From contig JAUWBH010000021.1 of NCBI GenBank assembly GCA_030605085.1, positions 1-47,075 of the forward strand: a DNA stretch of 47,075 nt, in the 5' to 3' direction. The first letter of the stretch is position 1. Every line of letters starts with the position of its first letter. Under the pieces are notes generated by a model that was given only the letters and a program-made list of their open reading frames with translations, searched no databases and was not told the DNA's origin. This document shows positions 1 through 9,155 of this stretch, piece by piece. The translations under genes were made by a program, and so were the position numbers. The stretch is from Promethearchaeota archaeon. Lineage in GTDB: Archaea; Asgardarchaeota; Lokiarchaeia; Sigynarchaeales; SOKP01.

Positions 1-233
1 GTGTAATACATGCTAACAGTCCCCTGCTCAAACCAACGATCACCAAATATTTTCTGCGCCAAAGGTGCGAACATGCTTAAATGTATAGTTCCTTGTATCG
101 TTCCACCACGCATACCAACCTTTTTGGCTACACCATCATCATGAATCGATGTAGTACTGGTTCTAATAAGATTTTCTGGTGCTCGCCAACCTCCGAAAAT
201 TTTTCCATCTTTAATTTTAATATCATCTGCCAT
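1..233 (-). CDS. Hot-dog-fold (MaoC-like) protein, N-terminal part, cut by window edge
   Basis: An open minus-strand frame starts at ATG (233-231) with MADDIKIKDGK and runs off the left edge after 77 codons. The visible protein carries GMRGGTIQGTIHL followed by a conserved-looking FGDRWFEQG stretch. This pattern resembles hot-dog fold acyl dehydratase/MaoC-like proteins, where a helix follows a Gly-rich turn and a His. The catalytic part and C-terminus are outside the window, so substrate cannot be judged. A nearby F420-type oxidoreductase is divergently oriented. Gene reality is fairly sure; the family call rests on memory of similar sequences and is moderate. Confidence 0.5.
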   Translation of the reverse strand, partial: MADDIKIKDGKIFGGWRAPENLIRTSTTSIHDDGVAKKVGMRGGTIQGTIHLSMFAPLAQKIFGDRWFEQGTVSMYY

Positions 234-541
234 ATAACATTTACCTATTCTTATTTAATTTTTAAAAATTGATATTAACTAATTGAATATTTTTCAAAGA
301 ACTAACATATCAATATTAAGTTTAATTTTTTAAAAAAATAATCATTTTGTTCTTAACCAATTTAATTTATCAGATCATCTCGTGAAGAATGTAAAGAGAA
401 TGACATAGTCTATGTTTTTACCGATAAAACTTATGAGAAAAAAAAATATTCGCTATAAAATTTTCGAGAAACATTTATATTTAATCATCTATATGTAAGT
501 AAGTATAAACCACTATCTATTTAGAAATTCAAAACTCGTAA
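234..541. other. Divergent intergenic region with promoters
   Basis: This 308-base A+T-rich stretch separates the divergent hot-dog and LLM oxidoreductase genes and should hold both promoters. Apart from the TATA-like box at 474-481 I see no gene, strong repeat or RNA structure in it. Confidence 0.5.
474..481 (+). promoter_or_regulatory. Candidate archaeal TATA box for the LLM oxidoreductase
   Basis: TTTATATT, preceded by the purine-rich GAGAAACA that could serve as a BRE, lies about 65 bases before the GTG start at 542. An archaeal TATA box normally sits about 25 bases before transcription start, which would give a short leader. In DNA this A+T-rich such matches are common by chance. Confidence 0.35.
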
Positions 542-1624
542 GTGATAACTGTGAAAGTAAAGTTTGGAATTCAAAATGGAACGAATGTAGCATTTTTAAG
601 AATGAAAACCCAAGATTACCTTAAATCAGTACAATTTACTGAAGATTCGGGTTACGAATCATCTTTTATTATGGATCATTTAAATTCTACTCCAATCCAA
701 GCAGAAGTACCGAGTTGTACCGTATTATTGACTGCTATGGCGTTGCAAACTAAAAATGTAAAAATTGGTTCGTGCGTCATGGATGTTCACAGAAGACATC
801 CCTCTCAAGTAGCATTAGATTCTCTTACATTGCAGAATCTATCTAAAGACCGATTTATTTTAGGTTTAGGTGCAGGGGAGGCAATGAATTTAAACGATTT
901 TGGAGTTTCATGGAACAAACCAGCATCAAGATTAATCGAAGCTGTAGAAGTGATAAAATCATTATGGAACACCTCTAAATCAAAAAGGCTAACAGCTGAT
1001 TATAACGGCGAATTTTTTCAGTTAAAAAACGCAAAATTACAATATCCTATAAAAAATTTTCCGAAGCTCTGGATTGGAGCGAATGGTCCCAGATTAATTG
1101 AGTTCACTGGGAAAGTTGCTGATGGTTGGATTCCTGGTGCTCATAATCCAAAATTATATAAGAAAAATTTAGAAATTCTGGGAAAGGGAGGGAGATTGGA
1201 TGAAATTGAAAAAGCTCTTGAAGTGTTTGTAATTATTAGCGATGATAGACCAGATTTTGCTAAGGAGCTTGGACGGTCTATTGGTATGTTGACAAGTTTA
1301 AATCCTGAAATTTTAGGTGAGTATAACATATCAATTCCAGAAGAGAAGACATTGCATAACATTATGATACATAAGACGATGTCTGAAATAACAAAAGTTA
1401 GGCAGGAGTTAATTGATTTTGCTTCGAATAATGTGCCAGAAGATGTACTTGATTCAATGACTATAGCAGGATCACCTGAAGATTGCATTGAGCAAATTAA
1501 CGATTACATTAAAGCTGGTGTTGAGCATTTTTTGGTCGAAATCTATGGCGTAGGTAAATATTTTGATGCTTTAAAGTTATTCACAGACAAGGTTTTTAGC
1601 TACTATAAGGAAAGTTCGCAATAA
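542..1624 (+). CDS. LLM-class (luciferase-like) flavin/F420-dependent oxidoreductase
   Basis: The 360-residue protein has the usual length and layout of the bacterial-luciferase-like TIM-barrel family that includes F420-dependent Mer and glucose-6-phosphate dehydrogenases. Visible signatures are DSGYESSFIMDH near residue 40, an early IGSCVMDVHRRHP strand-loop, DRFILGLGAGE near residue 105, and KLWIGANGPR near residue 180 followed by GKVADGWIPG. These are the cofactor and phosphate-binding loops of the family. Mer itself reduces methylene-tetrahydromethanopterin with F420, but nothing visible fixes that substrate here. The start could be GTG 542 or the in-frame GTG 551; the latter would remove three residues. 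It stands alone, divergent from the hot-dog gene. Confidence 0.85.
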   Translation: MITVKVKFGIQNGTNVAFLRMKTQDYLKSVQFTEDSGYESSFIMDHLNSTPIQAEVPSCTVLLTAMALQTKNVKIGSCVMDVHRRHPSQVALDSLTLQNLSKDRFILGLGAGEAMNLNDFGVSWNKPASRLIEAVEVIKSLWNTSKSKRLTADYNGEFFQLKNAKLQYPIKNFPKLWIGANGPRLIEFTGKVADGWIPGAHNPKLYKKNLEILGKGGRLDEIEKALEVFVIISDDRPDFAKELGRSIGMLTSLNPEILGEYNISIPEEKTLHNIMIHKTMSEITKVRQELIDFASNNVPEDVLDSMTIAGSPEDCIEQINDYIKAGVEHFLVEIYGVGKYFDALKLFTDKVFSYYKESSQ

Positions 1625-1783
1625 CGATTATGTATAGTTTTTTTTCACTTTTTTTCTAATAAATCTGATAAATACTTTTTTAAAATTCAATAGTGTTAAA
1701 AGAAATATTCGCTGTAAATAATTCATTTTTAGATGCGATTTAAGTAAAAAAAATTAGATTTATATAAATAAGGTTAAACACAA

Positions 1784-2911
1784 TTAACTCATTTTCTTTA
1801 ATCTTAATTCAGCAATAATATCAGATAAGACTTTTAACATGTTTTCTAAATCTTTTAAAGTTAAATCCCCCATGTGTCCTATCCTAAAGGTTTTATTTAC
1901 AAGAGAACCGTAGCCGTTTACAATACGGAACCCTTTCTGTAACATTTTATTAACCATCTCAGCATAGTCAATATCGAAGGTATTATTGATAGTGGAAACG
2001 GTATTTGATTCGTATCCTTTCGCAGAAAACATTTCTAAATTGATATCACGCACCCACATTCTAGTTCTTTTACCGAGTTGGGTATGTCTCTGAAATCTGT
2101 TTTCTAATCCCTCATCGTTCAATATATAATCTAATTGAGAAACTAATCCTCGGATTTGTGGAATTGGTGGTGTAGTAGGAGTTTGATTTACTTTATTTTT
2201 CTTTAATAAGGTTAGAAAATCGAAATAAAAACCTCTATTTCTTACTTGCCCTGCTTTTTCGATAGCATCTTCCGATATTGAACAAACTGCTAAACCTGGC
2301 GGCAACGCAAGACACTTTTGAACTGATGCTAAACACACATCTATTCCCAATTTATCTACTTCAACTTTTACTCCAGCCATAGACGATGTAGCATCGACGC
2401 ATACCAAAGCCCCGGAATCCTTAATAATGGGAATCACATCGTAAAGTGGATTATACACACCCGTTGAGGTCTCGTTAGATTGAAGAAAAACAACGGAATA
2501 TTTATCTGTAGAAAGAGCTTCTTGTGCGACTTCAGGAGTTATGGGCTTACCCCATTCCACACCTACTTTCACGGCATTCTTGCCATTTGCAACCCCTACT
2601 TGATGCCATCTGTCTCCAAACGCTCCAATTGAGAAAAATAACGCTTTTTCGTCGTCCTTAATTAAATTTCTTACACAGGCTTCCATAATACCGGTTGCTG
2701 AAGATGTAAATATTAGAGACTCGTTTTTAGTATACAATAATTTTTGAATACCTTTAACAGCAAGCTGATGCATTTCTTCGTATGGTTTAGATCTGTGTGT
2801 GTCATTGGGCTTTGCTAGTTCTTTTAAAACTCTCTCTGGCACATAAACAGGTCCCGGAGTAAATAATTTTAATTTAGAGCCTTCTTTTTTATTAAAGTGG
2901 ATGTTAAACAT
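1784..2911 (-). CDS. Class V aminotransferase (alanine/serine-glyoxylate type)
   Basis: This 375-residue PLP enzyme starts its conserved part with LFTPGPVYVPERVL, continues with HRSKPYEEMH, and has a phosphate-binding FTSSATGIMEA segment near residue 70. The PLP lysine is in SVQKCLALPPGLA around residue 200, which matches alanine-glyoxylate/serine-pyruvate aminotransferases. The enzyme should transfer amino groups between alanine or serine and glyoxylate or pyruvate in the cytoplasm. The first 14 residues precede the family's normal start, but no other ATG fits. The same superfamily contains 2-aminoethylphosphonate transaminase (PhnW), but the active-site lysine context is AGXT-like and the gene is 36 kb from the phosphonate island. 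Confidence 0.85.
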   Translation of the reverse strand: MFNIHFNKKEGSKLKLFTPGPVYVPERVLKELAKPNDTHRSKPYEEMHQLAVKGIQKLLYTKNESLIFTSSATGIMEACVRNLIKDDEKALFFSIGAFGDRWHQVGVANGKNAVKVGVEWGKPITPEVAQEALSTDKYSVVFLQSNETSTGVYNPLYDVIPIIKDSGALVCVDATSSMAGVKVEVDKLGIDVCLASVQKCLALPPGLAVCSISEDAIEKAGQVRNRGFYFDFLTLLKKNKVNQTPTTPPIPQIRGLVSQLDYILNDEGLENRFQRHTQLGKRTRMWVRDINLEMFSAKGYESNTVSTINNTFDIDYAEMVNKMLQKGFRIVNGYGSLVNKTFRIGHMGDLTLKDLENMLKVLSDIIAELRLKKMS

Positions 2912-3064
2912 AATTTCTCTTGAAGATTAAACTAGCATAGAATAAATATTTTTCCGAATAAGTGGAGATTAATAACTTCTAACTTTTTCCTTCTTCAAAT
3001 AAATAAAAAATTTTTGTCTTTGAAAGGTTTACGAGAAGCGAAGATATCATTTTACAAAAATTAC

Positions 3065-3691
3065 TTAAAATCTGTATTGAATTCGGTTATCCTTGAAAAT
3101 ATAATAAAATTTTGATTCACTAATCGTATTAGAGTTTGTATTTAATTGGAATAAGCTTACTTCTATTTCTCTTAAAAAATTACTTATTTTAGTAACTGAA
3201 AATGAAGGGGTTTTTGATGATACAAAAGACCAAGCTCCAGTAACGCTCCCCGGATTTATTAATAAAATCCCATTCTTAGTAAGAGAAATCTCCTCTTTAT
3301 GCGTGTGTCCTGATATTAAAACGTTATATTTCCTTTCAATAGCGAGAGATTCTAACGCTGAACGATCTCCTCGATGATGTATTTGAACACCATGAGTCAA
3401 TCCAATAGTTATTTTATCGCTCTCTGAAAAAAAATAGTCTAATTCTTGATAGAAGGGAACGTCCTCATTTTCATCATAATTATCCATATTTCCTACAACT
3501 ATAAACAATTCCTTATTAGTTATTGATTTTAAGAGCTCAATACATTCTGGACATTTTATCAAATCTCCAGTAAAAAAAGTGTATTCAAATGGTTCATCTT
3601 TAGTTAATTCGTCTAATTTATTAATAATTCTTTCCGGAATATTATTGGCCCTTCTTGGAATATGAGAATCCCCTATTGCTAGAAATTGCAT
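3065..3691 (-). CDS. VPS29/YfcE-family metallophosphoesterase
   Basis: The 208-residue protein opens with GDSHIPRRANNIPE (D8, H10), then TGDL (D43), VGNMDN (N68, D70), HGVQIHHRGD (H100) and SGHTH (H129, H131), which is the full dinuclear-metal set of calcineurin-like phosphoesterases. The near C-terminal INPGSVTGAWS and the IHHRGD loop are close to the eukaryotic retromer subunit VPS29 and the archaeal MJ0936 type, rather than to generic YfcE enzymes. Unlike animal VPS29, the metal-binding residues look intact, so phosphodiesterase activity is plausible. It is a stand-alone gene, transcribed like its neighbours on the minus strand. The last about 30 residues extend beyond the usual end of about 180. 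Confidence 0.82.
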   Translation of the reverse strand: MQFLAIGDSHIPRRANNIPERIINKLDELTKDEPFEYTFFTGDLIKCPECIELLKSITNKELFIVVGNMDNYDENEDVPFYQELDYFFSESDKITIGLTHGVQIHHRGDRSALESLAIERKYNVLISGHTHKEEISLTKNGILLINPGSVTGAWSFVSSKTPSFSVTKISNFLREIEVSLFQLNTNSNTISESKFYYIFKDNRIQYRF

Positions 3692-3771
3692 ATTAAAAAA
3701 AATGTTTTTTTTTAGAATTTATTTCTTTACATAAAAAAAAAAAGGATTATTTTAAATTCTTATTAAATTTT

Positions 3772-4164
3772 CTACTCCTCATCTTCTAAAATCTCATCTA
3801 TTTTCTTATTTTGAAGCACATCTCCCATTGGAACAAACAACCTCAAGTCAGTTGGTACGATTACTGTTTTATCAACATTTGTGAACGATAATACTTGCTG
3901 CAATCGTATGTATGTATTATCCCCATCCTTTTGAAGAGCTTCAATAACTTTTCCTATTTTTTCGGCTTCGGCTGCTTTTTTAATCTTTATCGCTTCAGCT
4001 TCACCACGAGATCTTCCAATTGCGGCTTCTGCGTTAATTTTCGTGTTACCTAATTCTTTAGCTTGTAAATTAGCCTGTTCAAGTTCTATTAATTTAACTT
4101 TTGATTTTTCAATTTCGGTCTTACCTTGAACTAATTGATGCTCAGCTTCGAGTTGAGCAGTCAT
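3772..4164 (-). CDS. Small SPFH/flotillin-like C-terminal coiled-coil protein
   Basis: This 130-residue protein is nearly all helical and charged, with an Ala/Glu/Lys-rich coiled coil (repeated AEA and KAAEAEK motifs, residues 40-75). It ends with a conserved-looking TVIVPTDLRLFVP segment near residue 105 and an acidic tail. The pattern resembles the C-terminal half of SPFH/band-7 (flotillin, prohibitin-like) membrane scaffold proteins. The SPFH domain itself and any membrane anchor are absent. The ATG at 4164 is 20 bases after the TyrRS stop, so it is probably the second gene of that transcript. It may be a truncated paralogue or a true small scaffold protein; function is unknown. Confidence 0.6.
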   Translation of the reverse strand: MTAQLEAEHQLVQGKTEIEKSKVKLIELEQANLQAKELGNTKINAEAAIGRSRGEAEAIKIKKAAEAEKIGKVIEALQKDGDNTYIRLQQVLSFTNVDKTVIVPTDLRLFVPMGDVLQNKKIDEILEDEE

Positions 4165-4183
4165 AAAAATTAATATACTTTAA

Positions 4184-5308
4184 TTACTTTGATTTTGCCT
4201 GGTATTTATTATATTCTCGTTGAACATATAAAAAGAGTTCTTTAGCTTTTTTATCCTTTTCAAAATGTTCTCGGATAGGGTCGAGCAATTGATTTAAATA
4301 CTTTATAACCGCAGGCTTTAAATCGGGAGGGTTTAATTTTCCTTCGCTATAATCTTTTTCTAAATCAGCAAATGAATTATATTCAACTTCACCACCGTAT
4401 TTTTCTGGCCTTTTAATACTAAAACTATCAACAAGCTCGAAGATAATATATTTGCAATATTCTAATATGGGATTTTCTTCTACTTGTTTTGGAGGACAAT
4501 ATGCTTTGTTTATTTTTCGTTTCACATCTGAAGCCGAATCTAACATAAATATAGAAGAATCTGGATTTGATTTTGACATTTTAAGATGAATTATTTTTTC
4601 AATATTATTTTCATATTCTCTCTTGGGAGGTTTAGTTAAACCCATTAACATATGATGATGGACCGCTACTGGTTTTGGTCTATTTATCTTCTTCGCAACC
4701 TCTCTCGCAAGCATATTTACCTTTTTCTGGTCTAAACCTAATTGACAAATATCTGCGGGAAGATAAAAAATATCAGCAGCTTGCATTAAAGGATATAAGA
4801 TTTGTGAAGCAGATAACTTATCGCTTTCGCTTCTTCCCATAATTTGAGTACATCTTTTAACGCGATTTAAAGACGAATTAATAGCAATATTTAAAACTAA
4901 TTCCCAATAAGAGGGATCTTTCACTATATCAGAAGCATAAATAAATTCAACTTTACTTAAGTCCATTCCACATACTTTCCAGACCTCTATAAAAAAATCA
5001 TCAACTTTTTTAATTATTTTTAGGTCCCCTCCAAATTTATGATTAGCAGCAGCGTGCCAATCAGCTACTAGAAATTTAAATTTTACACCGGCTTTAGTTA
5101 TTTTATTCACATTGATTGATCTGAGGAGGCCTTGAGCAATATGAATATTTCCAGAAGGTTCAAAACCATCGTAAGCAAAGATATCTTTTTTACGTTCAAC
5201 CTTCCATTTTATCATATCCCGAAGTTCATCTAATTCAATAATTTCCTCTCCGACTTCCTTTAATAACGAAATTTTTTCTTCCAAAGTTAATGACATTATA
5301 TCAATCAC
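4184..5308 (-). CDS. tyrS: Tyrosyl-tRNA synthetase, archaeal/eukaryal type
   Basis: Class I aminoacyl-tRNA synthetase that charges tRNA-Tyr in the cytoplasm. Visible signatures are YDGFEPSG near residue 46, the HIGH-equivalent GNIHIAQG near residue 54, QAADIFYL and DQKKVNMLARE in the tyrosine-binding region, and KMSKSNPDSS at about residue 244. The 374-residue length and the PDSSIFMLDS continuation fit the archaeal/eukaryal TyrRS, which lacks the bacterial S4 tail. Translation may begin at M1 or at the internal ATG four codons later (MSLTLEEK), which matches homologues better. The small SPFH-like gene follows after 19 bases. Confidence 0.93.
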   Translation of the reverse strand: MIDIMSLTLEEKISLLKEVGEEIIELDELRDMIKWKVERKKDIFAYDGFEPSGNIHIAQGLLRSINVNKITKAGVKFKFLVADWHAAANHKFGGDLKIIKKVDDFFIEVWKVCGMDLSKVEFIYASDIVKDPSYWELVLNIAINSSLNRVKRCTQIMGRSESDKLSASQILYPLMQAADIFYLPADICQLGLDQKKVNMLAREVAKKINRPKPVAVHHHMLMGLTKPPKREYENNIEKIIHLKMSKSNPDSSIFMLDSASDVKRKINKAYCPPKQVEENPILEYCKYIIFELVDSFSIKRPEKYGGEVEYNSFADLEKDYSEGKLNPPDLKPAVIKYLNQLLDPIREHFEKDKKAKELFLYVQREYNKYQAKSK

Positions 5309-5411
5309 TCAGTATTTTAATAATAAAGTAAATTATTACATTGATAAAACTTTTACGATATTTATAAGCTTGAATAAAAAGAAAGGATAATTCAAGAATA
5401 AATATAATTCG

Positions 5412-8105
5412 TTATTTATTTTTTTCTAAAATAACAGATTGGGCAGCAGAAATTCTAGCTACCGGAATTCTGAATGGGGAACAAGAAACATAATCTAATC
5501 CGATAGAATGAGCGAACCTAATCGAGGAAGGTTCACCACCATGTTCCCCACAAATGCCACATTTCAAATCAGGTCTTGTACTTTTACCCGCTTTAATTGC
5601 CATCTTCATTAATTTCCCAACTCCCTTTTGATCTAAAATCTCAAATGGATTTTCGTTTAAAATCTCCTTATTTAAATAAATTGGTATAAATTTACTTTCT
5701 GCGTCATCTCTTGAAAACCCATAAGTCATTTGTGTTAAATCATTAGTTCCAAATGAAAAAAATTCTGCTTCTGAAGCAATTTCGTCCGCGGTTAATGCAG
5801 CACGAGGTATTTCAATCATCGTGCCAAATTTATATGTCAATTCTACATTATAACTTTTAATTGTTTCTTCAGCAATTTCAACCATTTGAGATTTTACATG
5901 TTTTAATTCTGAAATCATACTTATTAAGGGTATCATAACTTCAGGAATCACATCGATTCCCTCTTTTTTCAGCTCACACGCAGCTTGAAAAATCGCTTTT
6001 ACCTGCATCTCGTTAATTTCAGGCCATACAATTCCCAATCGACAACCACGCAAACCCATCATAGGATTCTCTTCTGATAACGATCGAATTAAACTAATAA
6101 CTTTATTCTTCTTGGTTATTTCCTTGTCAAGTGGACTCCGATTTAGTAAAGACCTTGATAACGAATTTGTCATTATTAATTCTTGATTTTCTAATAAAAC
6201 AATGGATAATTCCGGTAAGAATTCGTGTAAAGGAGGATCTAAAAGTCTGATAGTCACTGGTTTTCCCGCCATAATCTTGAATATCTCGTAAAAATCTTCT
6301 TTTTGCATAGGTAAGATTTTATCTAAAAACTCTTGACGGATATCTTTTGTTCTTGACATTATCATATTCTGAACTACAGGTAATCTTTCTGGTGCCATAA
6401 ACATATGTTTGGTTCTACAAAGACCTATCCCTTCAGCTCCAAATTCTAAAGCTTTTTGAGCGTCTTCGGGAGTATCCGCATTTGCCCTAACCCCTAGTTT
6501 TTTAATTTCATCAGCCATTTCCAGCAATTCCAAGAATTCTCCTTTAATTGTCGGTTCAATCAATGGTACTTTCCCTTCAATAACTCTACCTGTGGTACCA
6601 TCAATTGTTATATATTCACCTTCTCGAACTATAGTATCTCCGATGCTAAATTCTCTTTCTTCTTCATTAATTTCGATATCCTGAGCTCCGACTACCGCAG
6701 GCTTACCCATACCTCTTGCAACCACTGCAGCATGAGATGTTTTACCTCCAAATTGAGTTAAGACACCGCTAGAAGCGTATAATCCATGAATATCATCAGG
6801 TCTAGTTTGCGGTCGAACTAAGATTATTTCTTTTTGATCTTCATTCGCAAGTTGTTCTGCCGTATCCGCATCAAAGATAGCGATTCCAGATACTGCTCCA
6901 GGAGATGCATTGATACCACGAGCTAAGACGTGTACAACAGCATTCTCGTCGATACTTTTAAACAATAGCTTAGATATTTTCTTGGGATCCACCATCATAA
7001 TTGCTTCTTCTTTGTTCAATAATTTTTCTTTAACCATATCAACGGCTATTTTTACTGCCGCAGAAGGCGTTCGTTTTCCGATTCTGGTTTGTAAGATAAA
7101 TAACTTTCCTTTTTCAATCGTGAACTCAATATCTTGCATATCTCTATAGTGTTTTTCTAATTTTTTTAATGTACCTAGTAGCTCATCGTATATTTTGGGA
7201 AATTCTTCCTTCATCTCTTTTATATTCTTTGGAGTCCTTATACCTGCGACTACATCTTCACCCTGCGCGTTTGATAAATACTCTCCAAATCGCTTATTTT
7301 CTCCAGTTGAGGGATCCCTTGAAAATGCTACACCTGTAGCGGAATCCCAACCTTTATTTCCAAAAACCATTGTTTGAATGTTAATAGCCGTACCAAAATT
7401 CGGAATATTATTAATTTTTCTGTAAGTTATTGCTCTCCGATTGTTCCATGATTTAAAAACCGCCTCAATAGCAAAGAATAATTGTTCATACGGATCCTGT
7501 GGAAAAATCTTTTCAATTTCCTTATCGTATAAAGTCTTATAGTCAGCAATTACTTTTTGTAGGTCAATAACTTCTAAATCAGTGTCTTTTGCTTTTCTCC
7601 CTTTCATCCTTTTGTATTTATTTAAAATTCTTTCAAATTTTTCAGCACTGATGCCTTGTACCACATCTCCGAACATTTGAATAAATCTACGGTAAGAATC
7701 GTAGGCAAATCGAGGGTTCTCCGTTTCTACTGCCACACCAATCACAGATTCATCGTTAAGACCTAAGTTCAAAACGGTATCCATCATCCCTGGCATTGAT
7801 ACAGGCGCACCGCTTCTCACACTTACCAGTAAAGGATTTTTCTTATCGCCAAATTTCTTTCCTGTAATGTCTTCTAATTCGTTTAGATATCTCATAACTA
7901 TAGGCCTTAATTCTTTCATTGTTTCTTCGGTGGATTCGAAATATTTTAAACAGACATCAGTGGTGATTGTAAAGCCAGGAGGAATATTAAGACCTAAATT
8001 GGTCATCTCACCTAAGTTCGCACCTTTACTTCCAAGAAGGTTTTTTAGGTCTTTATTGCCTTCCCTAAAATTATAAATAAATTTTTTCTCTTTGCTGGTT
8101 GTCAT
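5412..8105 (-). CDS. ppdK: Pyruvate, phosphate dikinase
   Basis: The 897-residue enzyme interconverts pyruvate, ATP and phosphate with PEP, AMP and pyrophosphate. All three parts are present: the ATP-grasp N-terminal half (GSKGANLGEM, SVRSGAPVSMPGMMDT), the swivelling phosphohistidine domain with GGKTSHAAVVARGMGKP (His about 458), and the PEP/pyruvate TIM barrel ending in CGICGEHGGEPSS with the catalytic Cys near 848. Length is that of full PPDK. In archaea it serves gluconeogenesis or glycolysis with pyrophosphate. It makes PEP, the precursor of the phosphonate pathway encoded at 38.9-43.7 kb, although the genes are not linked. Confidence 0.97.
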   Translation of the reverse strand: MTTSKEKKFIYNFREGNKDLKNLLGSKGANLGEMTNLGLNIPPGFTITTDVCLKYFESTEETMKELRPIVMRYLNELEDITGKKFGDKKNPLLVSVRSGAPVSMPGMMDTVLNLGLNDESVIGVAVETENPRFAYDSYRRFIQMFGDVVQGISAEKFERILNKYKRMKGRKAKDTDLEVIDLQKVIADYKTLYDKEIEKIFPQDPYEQLFFAIEAVFKSWNNRRAITYRKINNIPNFGTAINIQTMVFGNKGWDSATGVAFSRDPSTGENKRFGEYLSNAQGEDVVAGIRTPKNIKEMKEEFPKIYDELLGTLKKLEKHYRDMQDIEFTIEKGKLFILQTRIGKRTPSAAVKIAVDMVKEKLLNKEEAIMMVDPKKISKLLFKSIDENAVVHVLARGINASPGAVSGIAIFDADTAEQLANEDQKEIILVRPQTRPDDIHGLYASSGVLTQFGGKTSHAAVVARGMGKPAVVGAQDIEINEEEREFSIGDTIVREGEYITIDGTTGRVIEGKVPLIEPTIKGEFLELLEMADEIKKLGVRANADTPEDAQKALEFGAEGIGLCRTKHMFMAPERLPVVQNMIMSRTKDIRQEFLDKILPMQKEDFYEIFKIMAGKPVTIRLLDPPLHEFLPELSIVLLENQELIMTNSLSRSLLNRSPLDKEITKKNKVISLIRSLSEENPMMGLRGCRLGIVWPEINEMQVKAIFQAACELKKEGIDVIPEVMIPLISMISELKHVKSQMVEIAEETIKSYNVELTYKFGTMIEIPRAALTADEIASEAEFFSFGTNDLTQMTYGFSRDDAESKFIPIYLNKEILNENPFEILDQKGVGKLMKMAIKAGKSTRPDLKCGICGEHGGEPSSIRFAHSIGLDYVSCSPFRIPVARISAAQSVILEKNK

Positions 8106-8273
8106 ATCAATAGCAATATGTATAATTTCAGATTTAAATTTTTATGGTATATATTATTTACAAAATAAAAAAAATGCTACTTTGAATAAAGACTTAAAAA
8201 TATAGCACATTCTCAAATTAAAATTTAGAAAGACTAAGAAAGAACAACTTTAATATTCTTTACAAAGAAATTT

Positions 8274-9074
8274 TTACTGCAGTAATTCGCAAAATTCCCA
8301 AATCCCATTAATTACAAAATCAGGTTTATACTCGCTTTTTTTTATCATATCTAAAGTAGTTTCTCCTGACAAAACGCAACAAGTAGTAACTCCTGCCTTA
8401 AGTCCCATTTTTATATCTGTATATAATCTATCTCCAAAGATTACCGCATCCTTAGGGGAGATCTCTAATTGTTGCAATTTAAATAGCAACATTTCCTCAT
8501 TTGGTTTTCCGAATACTTTTGGCATTCTTCCTGTAGTTTTGTGTAAAAGAGCCGCTATACCGCCTGCGTCAGGAATATATCCTTTTTCAGTGGGACATCT
8601 GTCATCTGGGTGAGTTGCTATGTAAGGCATGTTATTTTGAAGAAAAAAGGATGCTTTAACTAAACGCTCGTAAGTAAGCTCTTGGTCAAAAGCGAGAACT
8701 AAAATTTCAGGATCTTCCTCGGTTAATTCAAACCCTTCTTCCGTGAACTCCTCTTTAAGAGACTGAGTCCCTAATAAAAATATTCTCGTATAATTTTGTT
8801 TCTTTAAATAATCTATTGTAGGATGTTGTGAAAGAATTATATTCTCCCGAGTTACATTAAGCTTAAGATTTTTTAATTTTTTCAAATAATCAGAGGTAGA
8901 TCTACTTGAGTTGTTTGAAAGAAAAAAGAAATATCTATTTTCCTTTTTTAAACGCTCGATTATTTCAAGAACTCTATCGAATAATTTATTTCCTAAATAG
9001 ATTGTACCATCCAAGTCGAAAAAATAAACTATTTTTTCTCTTAATCCAAATAAATCGCTTTTTTCTGAAAGCAT
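8274..9074 (-). CDS. HAD-superfamily IIA phosphatase (NagD/PGP-like)
   Basis: The 266-residue protein has the four HAD motifs: FFDLDGTIYLG (nucleophile D20 and D22), FFLSNNSSRS, the lysine in VFGKPNEEML near residue 190, and VIFGDRLYTDIKMG near 215. The C2 cap of about 100 residues between motifs II and III marks subclass IIA, which includes NagD, p-nitrophenylphosphatase and phosphoglycolate phosphatase. Substrate is not predictable, but small sugar phosphates or phosphoglycolate are usual. The start at 9074 gives a 15-residue lead before the first motif, slightly longer than most homologues. Confidence 0.88.
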   Translation of the reverse strand: MLSEKSDLFGLREKIVYFFDLDGTIYLGNKLFDRVLEIIERLKKENRYFFFLSNNSSRSTSDYLKKLKNLKLNVTRENIILSQHPTIDYLKKQNYTRIFLLGTQSLKEEFTEEGFELTEEDPEILVLAFDQELTYERLVKASFFLQNNMPYIATHPDDRCPTEKGYIPDAGGIAALLHKTTGRMPKVFGKPNEEMLLFKLQQLEISPKDAVIFGDRLYTDIKMGLKAGVTTCCVLSGETTLDMIKKSEYKPDFVINGIWEFCELLQ

Positions 9075-9155
9075 ATTTAGTTTTATAAAAAATTAATATA
9101 TAGTTCAAAAAAAGAAATAAAAAAGTTATATTTTTTTAGTTGAAATTATTTTTTT

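Noticed and set aside
81..272. Plus-strand 63-residue frame at the left edge
   Set aside because: It is antisense to the hot-dog-type protein, whose frame has recognisable motifs.
1784..2911. Class V aminotransferase as a 2-aminoethylphosphonate transaminase
   Set aside because: The PLP-lysine context and N-terminal motif fit alanine/serine-glyoxylate enzymes, it is about 36 kb from the phosphonate genes, and the cluster already has a reductase for the aldehyde.
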